From: Ignavibacteriales bacterium
GTDB lineage: Bacteria > Bacteroidota > Ignavibacteria > Tepidaquicellales > Tepidaquicellaceae
Length of the DNA: 64,000 nucleotides
NCBI GenBank assembly: GCA_020635255.1
Contig: JACKAC010000002.1
Span: 124,001-188,000 of the forward strand
Reading direction: 5' to 3'
Of this stretch, positions 43,843 through 52,443 are shown piece after piece; position 1 is the first letter of the stretch, and each line of letters starts with the position of its first letter. Both the position numbers and the translations under genes were made by a program. The notes beneath the pieces are model-generated. The model was not told the DNA's origin. It was given only the letters and a program-made list of their open reading frames with translations, and ran no database searches.

Positions 43843-44649
43843 ATGGCATTTTCAAAAACAATTGTAGCGGACAGCGTAATAACACGTCTTATTGAGTCTC
43901 AGGGAATCTTTCAACTTGCCAATAGAGCATTCGATTCGATGGTAAGACCCGGAGCAAGTTCTGTTGATGTACCTGATCTTGCTATCCCGATAGTTAAGAC
44001 CGCCGGGACACCGTTAGTTGATAGCGACAGAAAGAAAGCGAAAGCTGATACAAGTCTCATTAATGTTCCGTTAGTGGGGTATGCTGTTCCTTTGGCAGAT
44101 GAACTTCTTGCTCAATTCGAATCTGCCGGTTCATTAATCCGGGAGTATCTTAATTCGGCCTCATTGGTATTGCAAGAAAAATTTGATAACCTGGTTGTTT
44201 CGCAAGCGCAGACAACTACAAATGCAAGCGATTTTGCAGGTGCTTCACTCGCTTGGGAAGATATTCTTGCTATAAAGAAAACATTAGATACAAATAAGGT
44301 CCCTAAAAGTGGAAGGGTTCTTGTTATTGATGCGAATATTGAAGACGAATTTTTTGCAATTGATGAACTCCGTGATGCGATGACTTTTAATACTAATTAT
44401 TTAGAATCAGGCGAGATTGGGTACGTGCTCGGCTTCAGGACATTTATATCGGGTAATGTAAATCAGGTTAGCAGTCAGTATTCTATTACAGCGTTTTATG
44501 GACCTGGGGTAGCATTTGTTTTAAATAGGGGTGGTGAAGTAAATTCATCATGGGATACTACTAATCTCCAATGGGTGCATGATATGGTAGCTCATGCAGG
44601 AGCAAAATTGTTTAATAGTAAGTTTGCAGTTGTAAAAACAAAGCCATAG
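43843..44649 (+). CDS. Phage major capsid protein
   Basis: A 268-residue protein directly after the protease/scaffold gene, where phage major capsid genes lie. Sequence features match HK97-fold coat proteins: N-terminal SVITRLIESQGIFQLANRAFDSMVRPGA, the E-loop-like charged region DSDRKKAKADTSLINVPLVGYAVPLADELLAQFES, ASDFAGASLAWEDILAIKKTLDTNKVPKSGRVLVID and a terminal region with AFYGPGVAFVLNRGGEV. No N-terminal delta domain is present. The gene is intact. Confidence 0.85.
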   Translation: MAFSKTIVADSVITRLIESQGIFQLANRAFDSMVRPGASSVDVPDLAIPIVKTAGTPLVDSDRKKAKADTSLINVPLVGYAVPLADELLAQFESAGSLIREYLNSASLVLQEKFDNLVVSQAQTTTNASDFAGASLAWEDILAIKKTLDTNKVPKSGRVLVIDANIEDEFFAIDELRDAMTFNTNYLESGEIGYVLGFRTFISGNVNQVSSQYSITAFYGPGVAFVLNRGGEVNSSWDTTNLQWVHDMVAHAGAKLFNSKFAVVKTKP

Positions 44650-44657
44650 GATTAATA

Positions 44658-44843
44658 ATGCCGGAATATATTATTACGATACTAATTGGAACACTACTGA
44701 CAGTTATCGGATATCTTATAAATGATAAGCTTTCAGGCATAAAAGATGCATTAAAAGACTTAAAAGATGAAATATCAAAACTCAATGAACTTTATCATGA
44801 TCACGAAGTGAGAATTCAGAAGTTAGAAGATGAAGTAGAATAA
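44658..44843 (+). CDS. Small membrane protein with coiled coil
   Basis: A 61-residue protein: one N-terminal membrane segment (YIITILIGTLLTVIGYLI) and a C-terminal coiled coil (LKDLKDEISKLNELYHDHEVRIQKLEDEVE). It lies eight bases after the capsid gene and just before the lysis-like genes, so a holin or holin-accessory role is possible. Phage proteins of XhlA type combine the same elements in the opposite order. No family is assigned. Confidence 0.6.
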   Translation: MPEYIITILIGTLLTVIGYLINDKLSGIKDALKDLKDEISKLNELYHDHEVRIQKLEDEVE

Positions 44844-44875
44844 ATAAGTTATTTAAAAAACCACTACCACAGACT

Positions 44876-45529
44876 ATGTCCAGTAACTATAAATTCTGGC
44901 GGAATATTACCAACCGCTTTTTGGATCATTGCAAAAAAGAAAATCTTCCTCTATATGGAAATCCTCAATGGTATGATCAGGAAGGAACTATTAATGTTAT
45001 TGCAATTCGTAAAAACGACGAACTGGATTTCAATAACAGAAAAAGAAACAATGATATTCTTATGATATTTGAAAACCGTCCGGAGGATAGTTTCCGCTAT
45101 TATGAATTTCCCTGCACGACTGATCCTTGCGCGCCGATCACGCTTCGTGACTTTGCTAGATTAAAGAAGGGAAGGGCGCATCTTTGTGAGGGGGCGTACA
45201 ATTCATATACTGTAAGACCTCACAATTGGGTGCGCGGTAGAACAGCGCTCGGGCAGGATATCAACCCTGTCCGGGTAGCTCGTTCCGACAATAAGGGGAA
45301 GTTTGTAAAATACGATGCAGGATTTTTTGGTATAAATGTTCATGATGCCGGCAGATTTTGGAATAGCTCCCTCGGATGTATTATAATTTCCTATGAAAAT
45401 GAATGGCAGTATAAAGCAGAATTTAAACCACTTTTAGAAAGAGCTAAACCAATTCACAAAAAACTCGGTATTAACTTCACATTATTTTTAATTAATAATA
45501 AAACACTTGAAAAGATAATGAATGAATAA
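44876..45529 (+). CDS. Possible phage endolysin, L,D-transpeptidase (YkuD)-like
   Basis: A 217-residue soluble protein. Near residue 160 the sequence GINVHDAG is followed by WNSSLGCIII, giving the His and Ser-x-Gly-Cys pattern of YkuD-type L,D-transpeptidases, whose cysteine acts on peptidoglycan stem peptides. The N-terminal half (YKFWRNITNRFLDHCKKENLPLYGNPQWYDQEGTINVIAIR) is not from a family I recognise. Place and neighbours (small membrane protein before it, lipoprotein and membrane protein after it) suggest a lysis enzyme. There is no signal peptide, so it would need a holin. Assignment is moderate. Confidence 0.55.
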   Translation: MSSNYKFWRNITNRFLDHCKKENLPLYGNPQWYDQEGTINVIAIRKNDELDFNNRKRNNDILMIFENRPEDSFRYYEFPCTTDPCAPITLRDFARLKKGRAHLCEGAYNSYTVRPHNWVRGRTALGQDINPVRVARSDNKGKFVKYDAGFFGINVHDAGRFWNSSLGCIIISYENEWQYKAEFKPLLERAKPIHKKLGINFTLFLINNKTLEKIMNE

Positions 45530-45899
45530 TCTAAAAAAATCATTTCTAGTTTTTTCTATGATCTTACTTGTTGGTATACAGGGATGCTCATCGCTTCCTC
45601 CTTTTAAAGGATGTATTGATTGCACTCAGTTTCCCCTCGTATATCAGGGCACGATAGAAGAATATACTCAAGGTGTGTATATTGAAACAGCCTGTTTAAC
45701 AATAGATCTATCAAAGTTCAGGGGTTTTGAGAATTTTACTGTGGGAGACATAGTACACATCGAGTACGTAGTTAAACAAGGTGAATTTTGTTCTGACAAA
45801 GACGAAAGTATTTACAGAATATACACGGTAAAAAATGATAAAGATTTCGAAATTCCATCCGATATTATAGGCAGTGGCGAAGGAATTCAATTAAAATAA
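45522..45899 (+). CDS. Phage-cluster lipoprotein, function unknown
   Basis: A 125-residue lipoprotein: signal LVFSMILLVGIQGC with Cys22 as the lipidated residue, then a Cys-rich globular domain. Its start overlaps the endolysin-like gene by eight bases, so it is probably translationally coupled. A lipoprotein beside a lysis enzyme recalls outer-membrane spanins, but this lacks a coiled coil. A superinfection-exclusion or host-modifying role is equally possible. Confidence 0.6.
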   Translation: MNNLKKSFLVFSMILLVGIQGCSSLPPFKGCIDCTQFPLVYQGTIEEYTQGVYIETACLTIDLSKFRGFENFTVGDIVHIEYVVKQGEFCSDKDESIYRIYTVKNDKDFEIPSDIIGSGEGIQLK

Positions 45900-45905
45900 A
45901 TACTT

Positions 45906-46154
45906 ATGACACCAACAATCTTTAATTCAAAATCAAAACTTGGGGCAATTTTATTTGCAGTAGTAGTATTAGCTCAACTTTGGCTTCCTATGTTTGGGAT
46001 ACATCTTACTGGTGACGACTGGGAAAAGATATTTCGCTCTATTGAGATAGTATCAATTACACTGGCGGCATTCGGAATTAGGGATGCCATATTTAAGACG
46101 CAGTCAGTTGTAAATAGTGAAGTAACTCAACTAAAACTCGAAAAGAGAAAATGA
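45906..46154 (+). CDS. Small membrane protein, holin-like
   Basis: An 82-residue protein with one clear membrane segment (LGAILFAVVVLAQLWLPMFGI) and a second, weaker one (IEIVSITLAAFGI), ending in a charged tail. It lies six bases after the lipoprotein and near the endolysin-like gene, so a holin is plausible on context. Length and topology fit class II holins. I see no family-level match. Confidence 0.55.
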   Translation: MTPTIFNSKSKLGAILFAVVVLAQLWLPMFGIHLTGDDWEKIFRSIEIVSITLAAFGIRDAIFKTQSVVNSEVTQLKLEKRK

Positions 46155-46369
46155 ATATTAAAACTAAATTTTGTATCGGGGATGAGGTTTATCCGAAAGA
46201 TAAAGGACAAAATGCTAAGACAGCAATATCCGGGATTATTATTGAAGTAAACGAATCGGGTATAATAATTAAGTATAGGCTTGACTCCAATCTTTTTGTT
46301 ACTTACGGAGAAACCGCTTTGTCGCTGATTGAAAGTAAAGAGGAATCTTATAAAGAAGTACAATTTTAA
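46151..46369 (+). CDS. Small protein of unknown function in the phage-type cluster
   Basis: A 72-residue beta-rich protein (IKTKFCIGDEVYPKDKGQNAKTAISGIII) that overlaps the preceding gene by four bases. The pattern of a short SH3-like barrel can be guessed but not shown. No signal, no membrane segment, no known family. It is 20 bases upstream of the tail tube gene and so belongs to the same late unit. Confidence 0.5.
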   Translation: MNIKTKFCIGDEVYPKDKGQNAKTAISGIIIEVNESGIIIKYRLDSNLFVTYGETALSLIESKEESYKEVQF

Positions 46370-46389
46370 AAACAATAAATTAAATTTCA

Positions 46390-46911
46390 ATGGCTTTAGG
46401 AAAAAACACAAACAGAATTAGACTTTTTGGCGGAAACGATTTTCAGCTGAAAATTTCCAGCTCATGGACAAATATAGGGCATCTTCTTAAAGGGCAGATA
46501 ATGGATGAAACCGATTCGCAGGAGGTAGTTTTCTCTGATGGAAATTCAATAGAAATAGATGGTAAGAGAAAAGTGAAACTTGTTATGACACTTGCCCAAA
46601 CTTCTAAGGAGGAAATGGAACTGCTCGATGATCTGCGAGGAAGTATTTATGAGGGTTACTATTACAATGGTATAATAGACGGTAAGCATCAGGAATTCTA
46701 TTTCAAGGCACTCAATGTAATACCTAAGATGAATCTTGAAATTCCCGGATCTCCGATGCAGGTAGTATTTGAGTTTTCGGTTAATCCACAATCTTCTGAT
46801 GTTTCGGTAACACCTGATACTGATCTACCTTCTAGTGCACAAGCGAGTGGAGTATCTCCGGTTGCGGGTAAAAATCCGTATTATGTAATATTAGAAACTG
46901 CGGCCAGTTAA
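46390..46911 (+). CDS. Phage tail tube-like protein
   Basis: A 173-residue beta-rich protein. DFQLKISSSWTNIGHLLKGQIMDETDSQEVVFSDGNSI, then VKLVMTLAQTSKEEMELLDDLRG and VVFEFSVNP, resemble tail tube proteins of non-contractile phages. It comes directly before the frameshifted tail chaperone, the usual position. No sheath gene is near, so the tail is probably non-contractile. Sequence-only assignment is moderate; position raises it. Confidence 0.65.
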   Translation: MALGKNTNRIRLFGGNDFQLKISSSWTNIGHLLKGQIMDETDSQEVVFSDGNSIEIDGKRKVKLVMTLAQTSKEEMELLDDLRGSIYEGYYYNGIIDGKHQEFYFKALNVIPKMNLEIPGSPMQVVFEFSVNPQSSDVSVTPDTDLPSSAQASGVSPVAGKNPYYVILETAAS

Positions 46912-46925
46912 AGGTAATCTGTGCC

Positions 46926-46956
46926 ACCCCGGTATTACCATGGTAGATGCCGGGGT
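46926..46956 (+). other. Hairpin between tail tube and tail chaperone genes
   Basis: ACCCCGG (46926-46932) pairs with CCGGGGT (46950-46956), and the loop contains the ten-base palindrome TACCATGGTA. No T-run follows, so it is not a classical terminator. It is within an 84-base spacer and may set the level of tail chaperone expression or mRNA processing. Confidence 0.55.
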
Positions 46957-46995
46957 TCATGGAATTTTATCAACCTCAAATAAAAAAGAAACTAA

Positions 46996-47436
46996 ATGAT
47001 AGAAAAACTTCTATCCGGAGAGAAGCAGAAACCTTCTTCAGAAATCAAGAACGGTAAAATAGAATATAGTTTTAAATGCGGTATAAAGGCTTATCAGGAG
47101 GAACTTACACTTGAGCAGGATGAAAAGCTTGCTGATATATTGACTGCAATTAATGTATCAGATGCAGCGGAGATGAAACTTACTGATTTATTCAGGATCC
47201 TCGTGAAGGAGAAGCTGGTAAACAAATTTCTAAATGTTGTGCTTATTCAAAAGGAAAAAAAAGGCAAAGATGCCGAGTTTTCGGGACTTAAGAATTCCGA
47301 ACTGCAGGCGGTAGTATCCGATTTTTTTATTTTAAATCCTACGGTGAAGAACTTGTTGCAGACTTTAGGCGCCGCTCTGAGTTCGAAGAAGATGAGCCCG
47401 AGTACATCAGGTACAGAGCAGAACTCCGGGGATTAA
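46996..47436 (+). CDS. Tail assembly chaperone, short (G-like) product
   Basis: A 146-residue soluble protein (KIEYSFKCGIKAYQEELTLEQDEKLADILTAI) between tail tube and tape measure genes, where lambda gpG-like chaperones lie. It contains the heptamer T TTT TTT at 47322-47328 in the reading phase required for -1 slippage. Downstream, the -1 frame is open from 47292 to the stop at 47610-47612. Normal termination is at 47434-47436 and gives this product. The long product is listed separately. Confidence 0.75.
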   Translation: MIEKLLSGEKQKPSSEIKNGKIEYSFKCGIKAYQEELTLEQDEKLADILTAINVSDAAEMKLTDLFRILVKEKLVNKFLNVVLIQKEKKGKDAEFSGLKNSELQAVVSDFFILNPTVKNLLQTLGAALSSKKMSPSTSGTEQNSGD

Positions 47437-47612
47437 CAGCCGGAGCACCCAAAATGCTTATGCAAGACCTGGTTTATGAATTAGCGGGAGGAGATCCGCT
47501 GAAAGTTAATGATATACTAATGATGAAAGTATCGGATGCAATGATATGGATGATAGTCAAGGAAAAGAAAGCTTATACTGAATGGTTGGTGCAAAGAAAT
47601 GATAGAGATTGA
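46996..47612 (+). CDS. Tail assembly chaperone, long (GT-like) product by -1 frameshift
   Basis: If ribosomes slip back one base at the heptamer T TTT TTT (47322-47328), translation continues as YFKSYGEELVADFRRRSEFE and so on to the TGA at 47610-47612, giving about 205 residues. The added segment includes RYRAELRGLTAGAPK and ends in WLVQRNDRD. It has an acidic then helical character and lacks its own good start; the only ATG, at 47454, is late. This matches the lambda G/GT arrangement, conserved in tailed phages between tube and tape measure genes, where the T part binds the tape measure. The frameshift itself is inferred. Confidence 0.68.
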
Positions 47613-47620
47613 GATAAATA

Positions 47621-47794
47621 CTATTCTTTATCAGATAATCTCTTGTTAATATCTTCAAGATTTTTGTTAATATCATGGAGTTGCTCTCCCTGTGTAGTAT
47701 AGTTTGTTATATCAAGATTTTTAAAAAGCCGGGAAACGACATATATAAAAAAAAAGAATGCTAAAATTAGGATAGCCCAATAAATTATTTCCAT
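47621..47794 (-). CDS. Small antisense membrane protein in the tail operon
   Basis: A 57-residue frame on the strand opposite to the late genes: one membrane segment (IIYWAILILAFFFFIYVVS) and a C-terminal amphipathic helix (EQLHDINKNLEDINKRLSDKE). I take the ATG at 47794, because the longer frame upstream (to 48118) overlaps the tape measure gene. It fills the 255-base gap between tail chaperone and tape measure exactly. The coding character is convincing, but there is no clear ribosome binding site. Function unknown. Confidence 0.5.
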   Translation of the reverse strand: MEIIYWAILILAFFFFIYVVSRLFKNLDITNYTTQGEQLHDINKNLEDINKRLSDKE

Positions 47795-47867
47795 AATCAA
47801 AAGAATCTTAGTTAAACAGTATGATACAAAAACAATACAATTATAACAACTGGAAACATAAATAACA

Positions 47868-50261
47868 ATGGGTACAATAGGTGACGTAAAAATAAATGTT
47901 TTAATGGACAATTCCAGATTAAATGCTGATATTCGGGCTGCATTATCGATGTTGAATGAATTTAGATCAAAGGCAAATAAACTTGCGATAGTAAAAATTA
48001 GTTTTGAGATAGACTTTGGGAAGTTAAATGGCAGCTTAAAAAGTTTACAGGAGAAACTGAGTACATCTTCTACGACATTGCTTGCTTTTGAATCTTCATT
48101 ACAATCTTTCCAAAGCATGACTCTTGCTCTTCAAGGTCGCTTGGTACCGACGGTTGAGTTATTCGGTGCATTTTATAAACTAATTGAAAAAGCCCCGCCA
48201 AACGTTCGAATTTTAATCGGAAGTATTATTGCTTTAACATCCGCAACGATCGCATTAGGAACTGCATCTACTATTGCAAGTGGTGGGTTAAATATTCTAC
48301 TTGCAGCTTTTGCGACGGGTATTGCTCTAATAGCATCTAGCTTAGGTTCAATTAGTAGCCAAACTACTGATATATCAGAGTTAGAAACGACACTGGGCCA
48401 ATCTTCAGAACAAATATCCTTTTACAGTAAGAATTTAGAGGCTTTAAGGACAATACAGGAACAAAATACCCAGTACACTCAGCTTTCAAAAGAAAAACAA
48501 GATGAGTATAACCAATCTCTTGAAAGGGTAAGAGAGTTATTCCCAGAGGTAATAGTTGGTCAAAAAGAATTAATTGGAACGGAATTAATAGCGGTCAACA
48601 CTCTAAATGATTTAATTAAGGCTGAACAAGAAAAACTTGATATATCTCAGGAAGTCAGAGATTCGCTTTTGACAGATGAATTTGAAAATTATATATCTGA
48701 ATTGTCTGACGAGAGGGAAAATCTTCAGGACTTGCAGAGTGAATATAAGAGAGTGAAAGAAGATATTGGAGACCTTGAGAAAGAATATGGATTCCTTGGA
48801 GAAGTAATAACCACACTTGGAGACCTTAATCCGGTTTTCGAAAATAGTTTAAAAGATGTTAGAGAGGAAATACAAGAATCTAATAGCAAAGTCGGAGATT
48901 TAAAAACAGGATTTACTCAATTAATTGCTGCAGGACTCAAAACAGGAAGTTTAAATAATATATTCCTTAGATTACAAGGTAGTATTCAAGGTAATACAGA
49001 GAAGTCAAGAGAGTTTGCTGAAGCACTTAGGAGTATTGATGGTGCGGCTTTAGCTAGCCTATTAGGAATTTCGGACATGCTAAAAAAATCATCCGAAATG
49101 ATGGCTCTTTACTCAACAGCCTTATCCCTACTAAGATCTGGAACTCCCGGTGCAGTTGATTTTTTCAATAGGGTCATGCAAATAGCACAAAACGTGAGAG
49201 AAAGGCTTGAAAAGCATGATAGGCCGACATTTAGGAATTCAAGCAGAAATCCTAATAACCAATTTCAGAAGGAAGATGAAAAACTTTCAACCGAGGAAGA
49301 AATATTACGGAAGATTGAAGAGATAAATAAAGAATTAGAGTTAAACAAAGGACTAGTTGGGAAAGAAAATGATCTACTTGATGAACAAAAGAAACTTTAC
49401 AATGAGTTAATTAGAGTAAGAACGGGATATGACCTAGAGAAGGAAGTTCGGGAAGGGGAGGAAAGAGAGAAACAAAGAATAGAGAAATTAGAAAGACAGG
49501 CAGAAGAAGAGCAACGTATAAAGAAGGTTCAACTGGAAATAGATAAAGAAATTGCAAGAGAGAAGATACAATTAATCGAGAATGAGTATGAGAGAAAGCA
49601 ATCCCTTATTGAGCTTGAAAGACGAGATAGAATTGATGCAATTAAAGAAAGTGAAGGAACAAATTCACAAAAGCAAAAAAAGATAGATCTTGCAAATAAA
49701 GGCTCAAAGAAAGATGAACAGTTGCTCAAAATTGAAAATGCAAAAGGAATAATCTCCGAATCGTTAACAGCAGCAAATAGCATAGCATCAATTTTGAAGG
49801 TGGGTGCACATACCTTTGTAGGACAATTGCTAAGCGGTTTACAGCAAGGATTATCCCTTGCAGATTCTTTATCAAATATATTAATGCTTGTATTCCAAAT
49901 TGGATCTGGAGGTGGAAGTGGTATTTTTGGATTATTAGGAGGTATATTAGGCTTTGCTCAAGGGGGACGTGTTCCTGGATCGGGTTCAGGCGATATAGTC
50001 CCAGCTATGTTAACACCGGGTGAATTTGTAATTAAGAAAGGGATTGTTGATAAATTAGGAACATCTTTCTTTGCCTGGATTAATGGGGGTCTCCTCCCTT
50101 CAATGGCGGGACATTATGGAATGGGTGGAATAGTTTCAGCGTCTCCGTCCCCGGTTGTAAATAACAGTTTCGATGTTCACATTGACAGACGTGGTGACGT
50201 GCATGTGATTCAAAAAGCATTGCAGAAACTTAAATCAAATAATAGATATTTTGGCGGTTGA
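47868..50261 (+). CDS. Phage tail tape measure protein
   Basis: The largest gene of the cluster, 797 residues. Its N-terminus is helical, residues about 115-170 are hydrophobic (ILIGSIIALTSATIALG, GLNILLAAFATGIALIASSLG), long coiled coils cover about 200-620, and the C-terminus has GFAQGGRVPGSGSGDIVPAML and TPGEFVIKKG, a segment common at tape measure C-termini. Tape measures set tail length and help DNA entry; at about 0.15 nm per residue it would correspond to a tail near 120 nm. It overlaps the next gene by 11 bases. Confidence 0.88.
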   Translation: MGTIGDVKINVLMDNSRLNADIRAALSMLNEFRSKANKLAIVKISFEIDFGKLNGSLKSLQEKLSTSSTTLLAFESSLQSFQSMTLALQGRLVPTVELFGAFYKLIEKAPPNVRILIGSIIALTSATIALGTASTIASGGLNILLAAFATGIALIASSLGSISSQTTDISELETTLGQSSEQISFYSKNLEALRTIQEQNTQYTQLSKEKQDEYNQSLERVRELFPEVIVGQKELIGTELIAVNTLNDLIKAEQEKLDISQEVRDSLLTDEFENYISELSDERENLQDLQSEYKRVKEDIGDLEKEYGFLGEVITTLGDLNPVFENSLKDVREEIQESNSKVGDLKTGFTQLIAAGLKTGSLNNIFLRLQGSIQGNTEKSREFAEALRSIDGAALASLLGISDMLKKSSEMMALYSTALSLLRSGTPGAVDFFNRVMQIAQNVRERLEKHDRPTFRNSSRNPNNQFQKEDEKLSTEEEILRKIEEINKELELNKGLVGKENDLLDEQKKLYNELIRVRTGYDLEKEVREGEEREKQRIEKLERQAEEEQRIKKVQLEIDKEIAREKIQLIENEYERKQSLIELERRDRIDAIKESEGTNSQKQKKIDLANKGSKKDEQLLKIENAKGIISESLTAANSIASILKVGAHTFVGQLLSGLQQGLSLADSLSNILMLVFQIGSGGGSGIFGLLGGILGFAQGGRVPGSGSGDIVPAMLTPGEFVIKKGIVDKLGTSFFAWINGGLLPSMAGHYGMGGIVSASPSPVVNNSFDVHIDRRGDVHVIQKALQKLKSNNRYFGG

Positions 50262-51903
50262 GGATATTAAAATAAAATTAACGCAGTACGATTGGACCGG
50301 TTCGGTACAGACTCCCGAAGAGGCTTCTATATTTTCAGATAAGAGTTATACAACAAATGTTGCACCATTTGATCTGATAGATTATCTGCTGGATGAAGAT
50401 CTTACTTTAAGGTGGAGCTTTGAAAATATAAGAGATGACTTTGAGTCTCCAAAGCTTTTGCCCTTTGGTTCGGAAATAACAATGAAAGTGTCTAATTATG
50501 ATGGCATGGTTGCATCATTTTTTAAAATGAATTCCGGAACGGCATATATAAAGTGGAAATGTGAAATATTTTATAAAAATAAATTGATTCATTCTGGTTG
50601 GATAACTCCGGAAGGGGTGGAGTATACTGAAGGTAGCGGGACAGGCTCTGATACTCATATTTTAATAATAAGAGTAAAAGACCTTATAACTGAGATAAAA
50701 GAATATTTCTCGAATACTCCATTGAAAAGTAATATGGATGTGAATTGGGAAGGTAAAGACATTTTTACGGATATATGGTATTTGAGATTTAGTAGAATGT
50801 TGAAAGAACAATTCCCAGGGGTCGAATTTGTCTTGAAAAGCAGTATAGCAAACATGAAAGTTATGGCGACACCTTGGTTTATCATATATTCTGATAATAG
50901 TTGGGCGTGGTGGAAAACCGGATATGAAAGGGTTTATACAAATGGAGAAAACAGATGGGATTGGCTACGCAGACTGTGTAACGCAATGGGTTTTGTGATA
51001 TTTAGTTTTGTGGATGATATTGATAATAAGCAGAAAGTAGCTATTAAAAATAGATCTGATGGTGGACTTACAACACTTCATTTAAATCCCGATCTTATGA
51101 TTGAGTATAGTAAAAGTAAAGAGCACAACAATAGTATTTATGATGCGGTCGTGATCAATAATGGTACTATGATTGGAGGTGATTACGCTTTTGCGATACA
51201 CTATGGTCCTGGTTATGTTTACTTCAAAGAATTCAAGGGAGGACGTCTTATTATTATCTCTGAAAAATATGAATCAAACTACTCGTGTATACACTTTAAT
51301 AGAGTTGTAAAAGACCATCCCAGTACAGGTTCTTTTATAATTAAACTAAATTGGGAGAATCATAAACTACAATGTATAAGAAGTGAGGATGATAATCGGA
51401 TAACACTTTATAAAGCCAAGGGCATTGCTAAGCCGGAAAAACCTTTTGGTATAACTTCCATAAGCAAGGATAAAATTCTCTATATAGATACCGGTTCTTC
51501 TTATCCCGAGGCAATGAAGATAAGACTTGATACTAATAGTTATAATACAGGGCATACAATAGGCGAAACACCGGAGGCACATCACGAATTAATATATTTA
51601 GGCAATTATGGTGAAATGCTAACGGGAATAGAAGCTGGAGGGGGGGCACAGACTTACGAAGACTATATATCGTCGGGACAGTTTAAAGCTAACTTTAATT
51701 CTTTTTTATCCAATATGGAAAGATTCGTGTATAGATACGTTCATAAAGAAGTAATAACAAGCCCATACTATAAAGTAACAGGCTCTAATGGTCAAAGTAT
51801 ACTTTATGGTAGATTTTGGGATATTGCTTCCTTGGAAGTTGATCTGATAAATGAGATAACATCATTTGATCTTATAGGACAGAAGTTCACCTTTTCACAA
51901 TAA
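50251..51903 (+). CDS. Tail tip/hub-like protein
   Basis: A 550-residue protein without a family I can name. It starts at a TTG (50251) inside the end of the tape measure gene. Beta-rich sequences rich in Trp and Tyr (LTLRWSFENIRDDFESPKLLPFGSEITMKV, WFIIYSDNSWAWWKTGYERVYTNGENRWDWLRRLCNAMGFVIFSF) fit a distal tail or baseplate hub protein, and the position directly after the tape measure supports this. No enzymatic motif is seen. Confidence 0.6.
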   Translation: MAVEDIKIKLTQYDWTGSVQTPEEASIFSDKSYTTNVAPFDLIDYLLDEDLTLRWSFENIRDDFESPKLLPFGSEITMKVSNYDGMVASFFKMNSGTAYIKWKCEIFYKNKLIHSGWITPEGVEYTEGSGTGSDTHILIIRVKDLITEIKEYFSNTPLKSNMDVNWEGKDIFTDIWYLRFSRMLKEQFPGVEFVLKSSIANMKVMATPWFIIYSDNSWAWWKTGYERVYTNGENRWDWLRRLCNAMGFVIFSFVDDIDNKQKVAIKNRSDGGLTTLHLNPDLMIEYSKSKEHNNSIYDAVVINNGTMIGGDYAFAIHYGPGYVYFKEFKGGRLIIISEKYESNYSCIHFNRVVKDHPSTGSFIIKLNWENHKLQCIRSEDDNRITLYKAKGIAKPEKPFGITSISKDKILYIDTGSSYPEAMKIRLDTNSYNTGHTIGETPEAHHELIYLGNYGEMLTGIEAGGGAQTYEDYISSGQFKANFNSFLSNMERFVYRYVHKEVITSPYYKVTGSNGQSILYGRFWDIASLEVDLINEITSFDLIGQKFTFSQ

Positions 51904-51926
51904 ATTTAATTAGAATTGGAATCAAA

Positions 51927-52421
51927 ATGAGCGAATTTATAAATGGATATGGAAATCCACGGTTTTTAATAAGAGAAACATTCACTGGAGCCTTAATAGA
52001 ATCTATTGATTTAGACAAACTTATATATGAAGGAATAATTGAATCATATGAGGATGAGGACATCATTCATAAAACAGCTAGGGGGGAAATATTTCGGATT
52101 CCGCGTGATAGTCGTATACGGTTTACTCTAAATTACGGAGATTATATACAAAAGGGAAATCTTTTAAAAATTCAGAGAATTCTTGATTACGAAAAGAATG
52201 GGAAGTCTATTTTTCTAATTCCACGAAGTGATGTTTTAGCAAGATTCTTTCAGGTGGTTTATGCTGGTGAGAGCTTTAACCTTGGTTTATGGATGGGCGG
52301 CCAGAAGGCTCCTGCAAACAGACTTCCGGTTCTATCATGGATTTCAAAATCACGAGTTACATTAAATTGGGTAGATCCGGATAATATTAATGTTCCTTTG
52401 GACGACTTTATAACGGTTTAA
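51927..52421 (+). CDS. Tail-associated protein, function unknown
   Basis: A 164-residue soluble protein (FLIRETFTGALIESIDLDKLIYEGIIESYEDEDIIHKTARGEIFRIP) between the hub-like protein and the fibre protein. From position it could connect the tail tip and the fibres. No motif is recognised. The downstream gap to the fibre gene is 22 bases, in the same operon. Confidence 0.5.
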   Translation: MSEFINGYGNPRFLIRETFTGALIESIDLDKLIYEGIIESYEDEDIIHKTARGEIFRIPRDSRIRFTLNYGDYIQKGNLLKIQRILDYEKNGKSIFLIPRSDVLARFFQVVYAGESFNLGLWMGGQKAPANRLPVLSWISKSRVTLNWVDPDNINVPLDDFITV

Positions 52422-52443
52422 TATAACATATAATATAATAATA

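Noticed and set aside
47448..47454. C CCA AAA as an alternative slippery heptamer.
   Set aside because: It lies after the stop codon of the first frame (47434-47436), so ribosomes in that frame never reach it.
47795..48118. Longer version of the antisense membrane protein.
   Set aside because: It runs into the tape measure gene on the other strand and adds low-complexity residues mirroring that gene.
51727..51742. TGTATAGATACGT inside the hub-like gene resembles half of the palindromic element.
   Set aside because: Only one half-site is present, it lies within a coding region, and neither the 11-base spacer nor TTTG follows.
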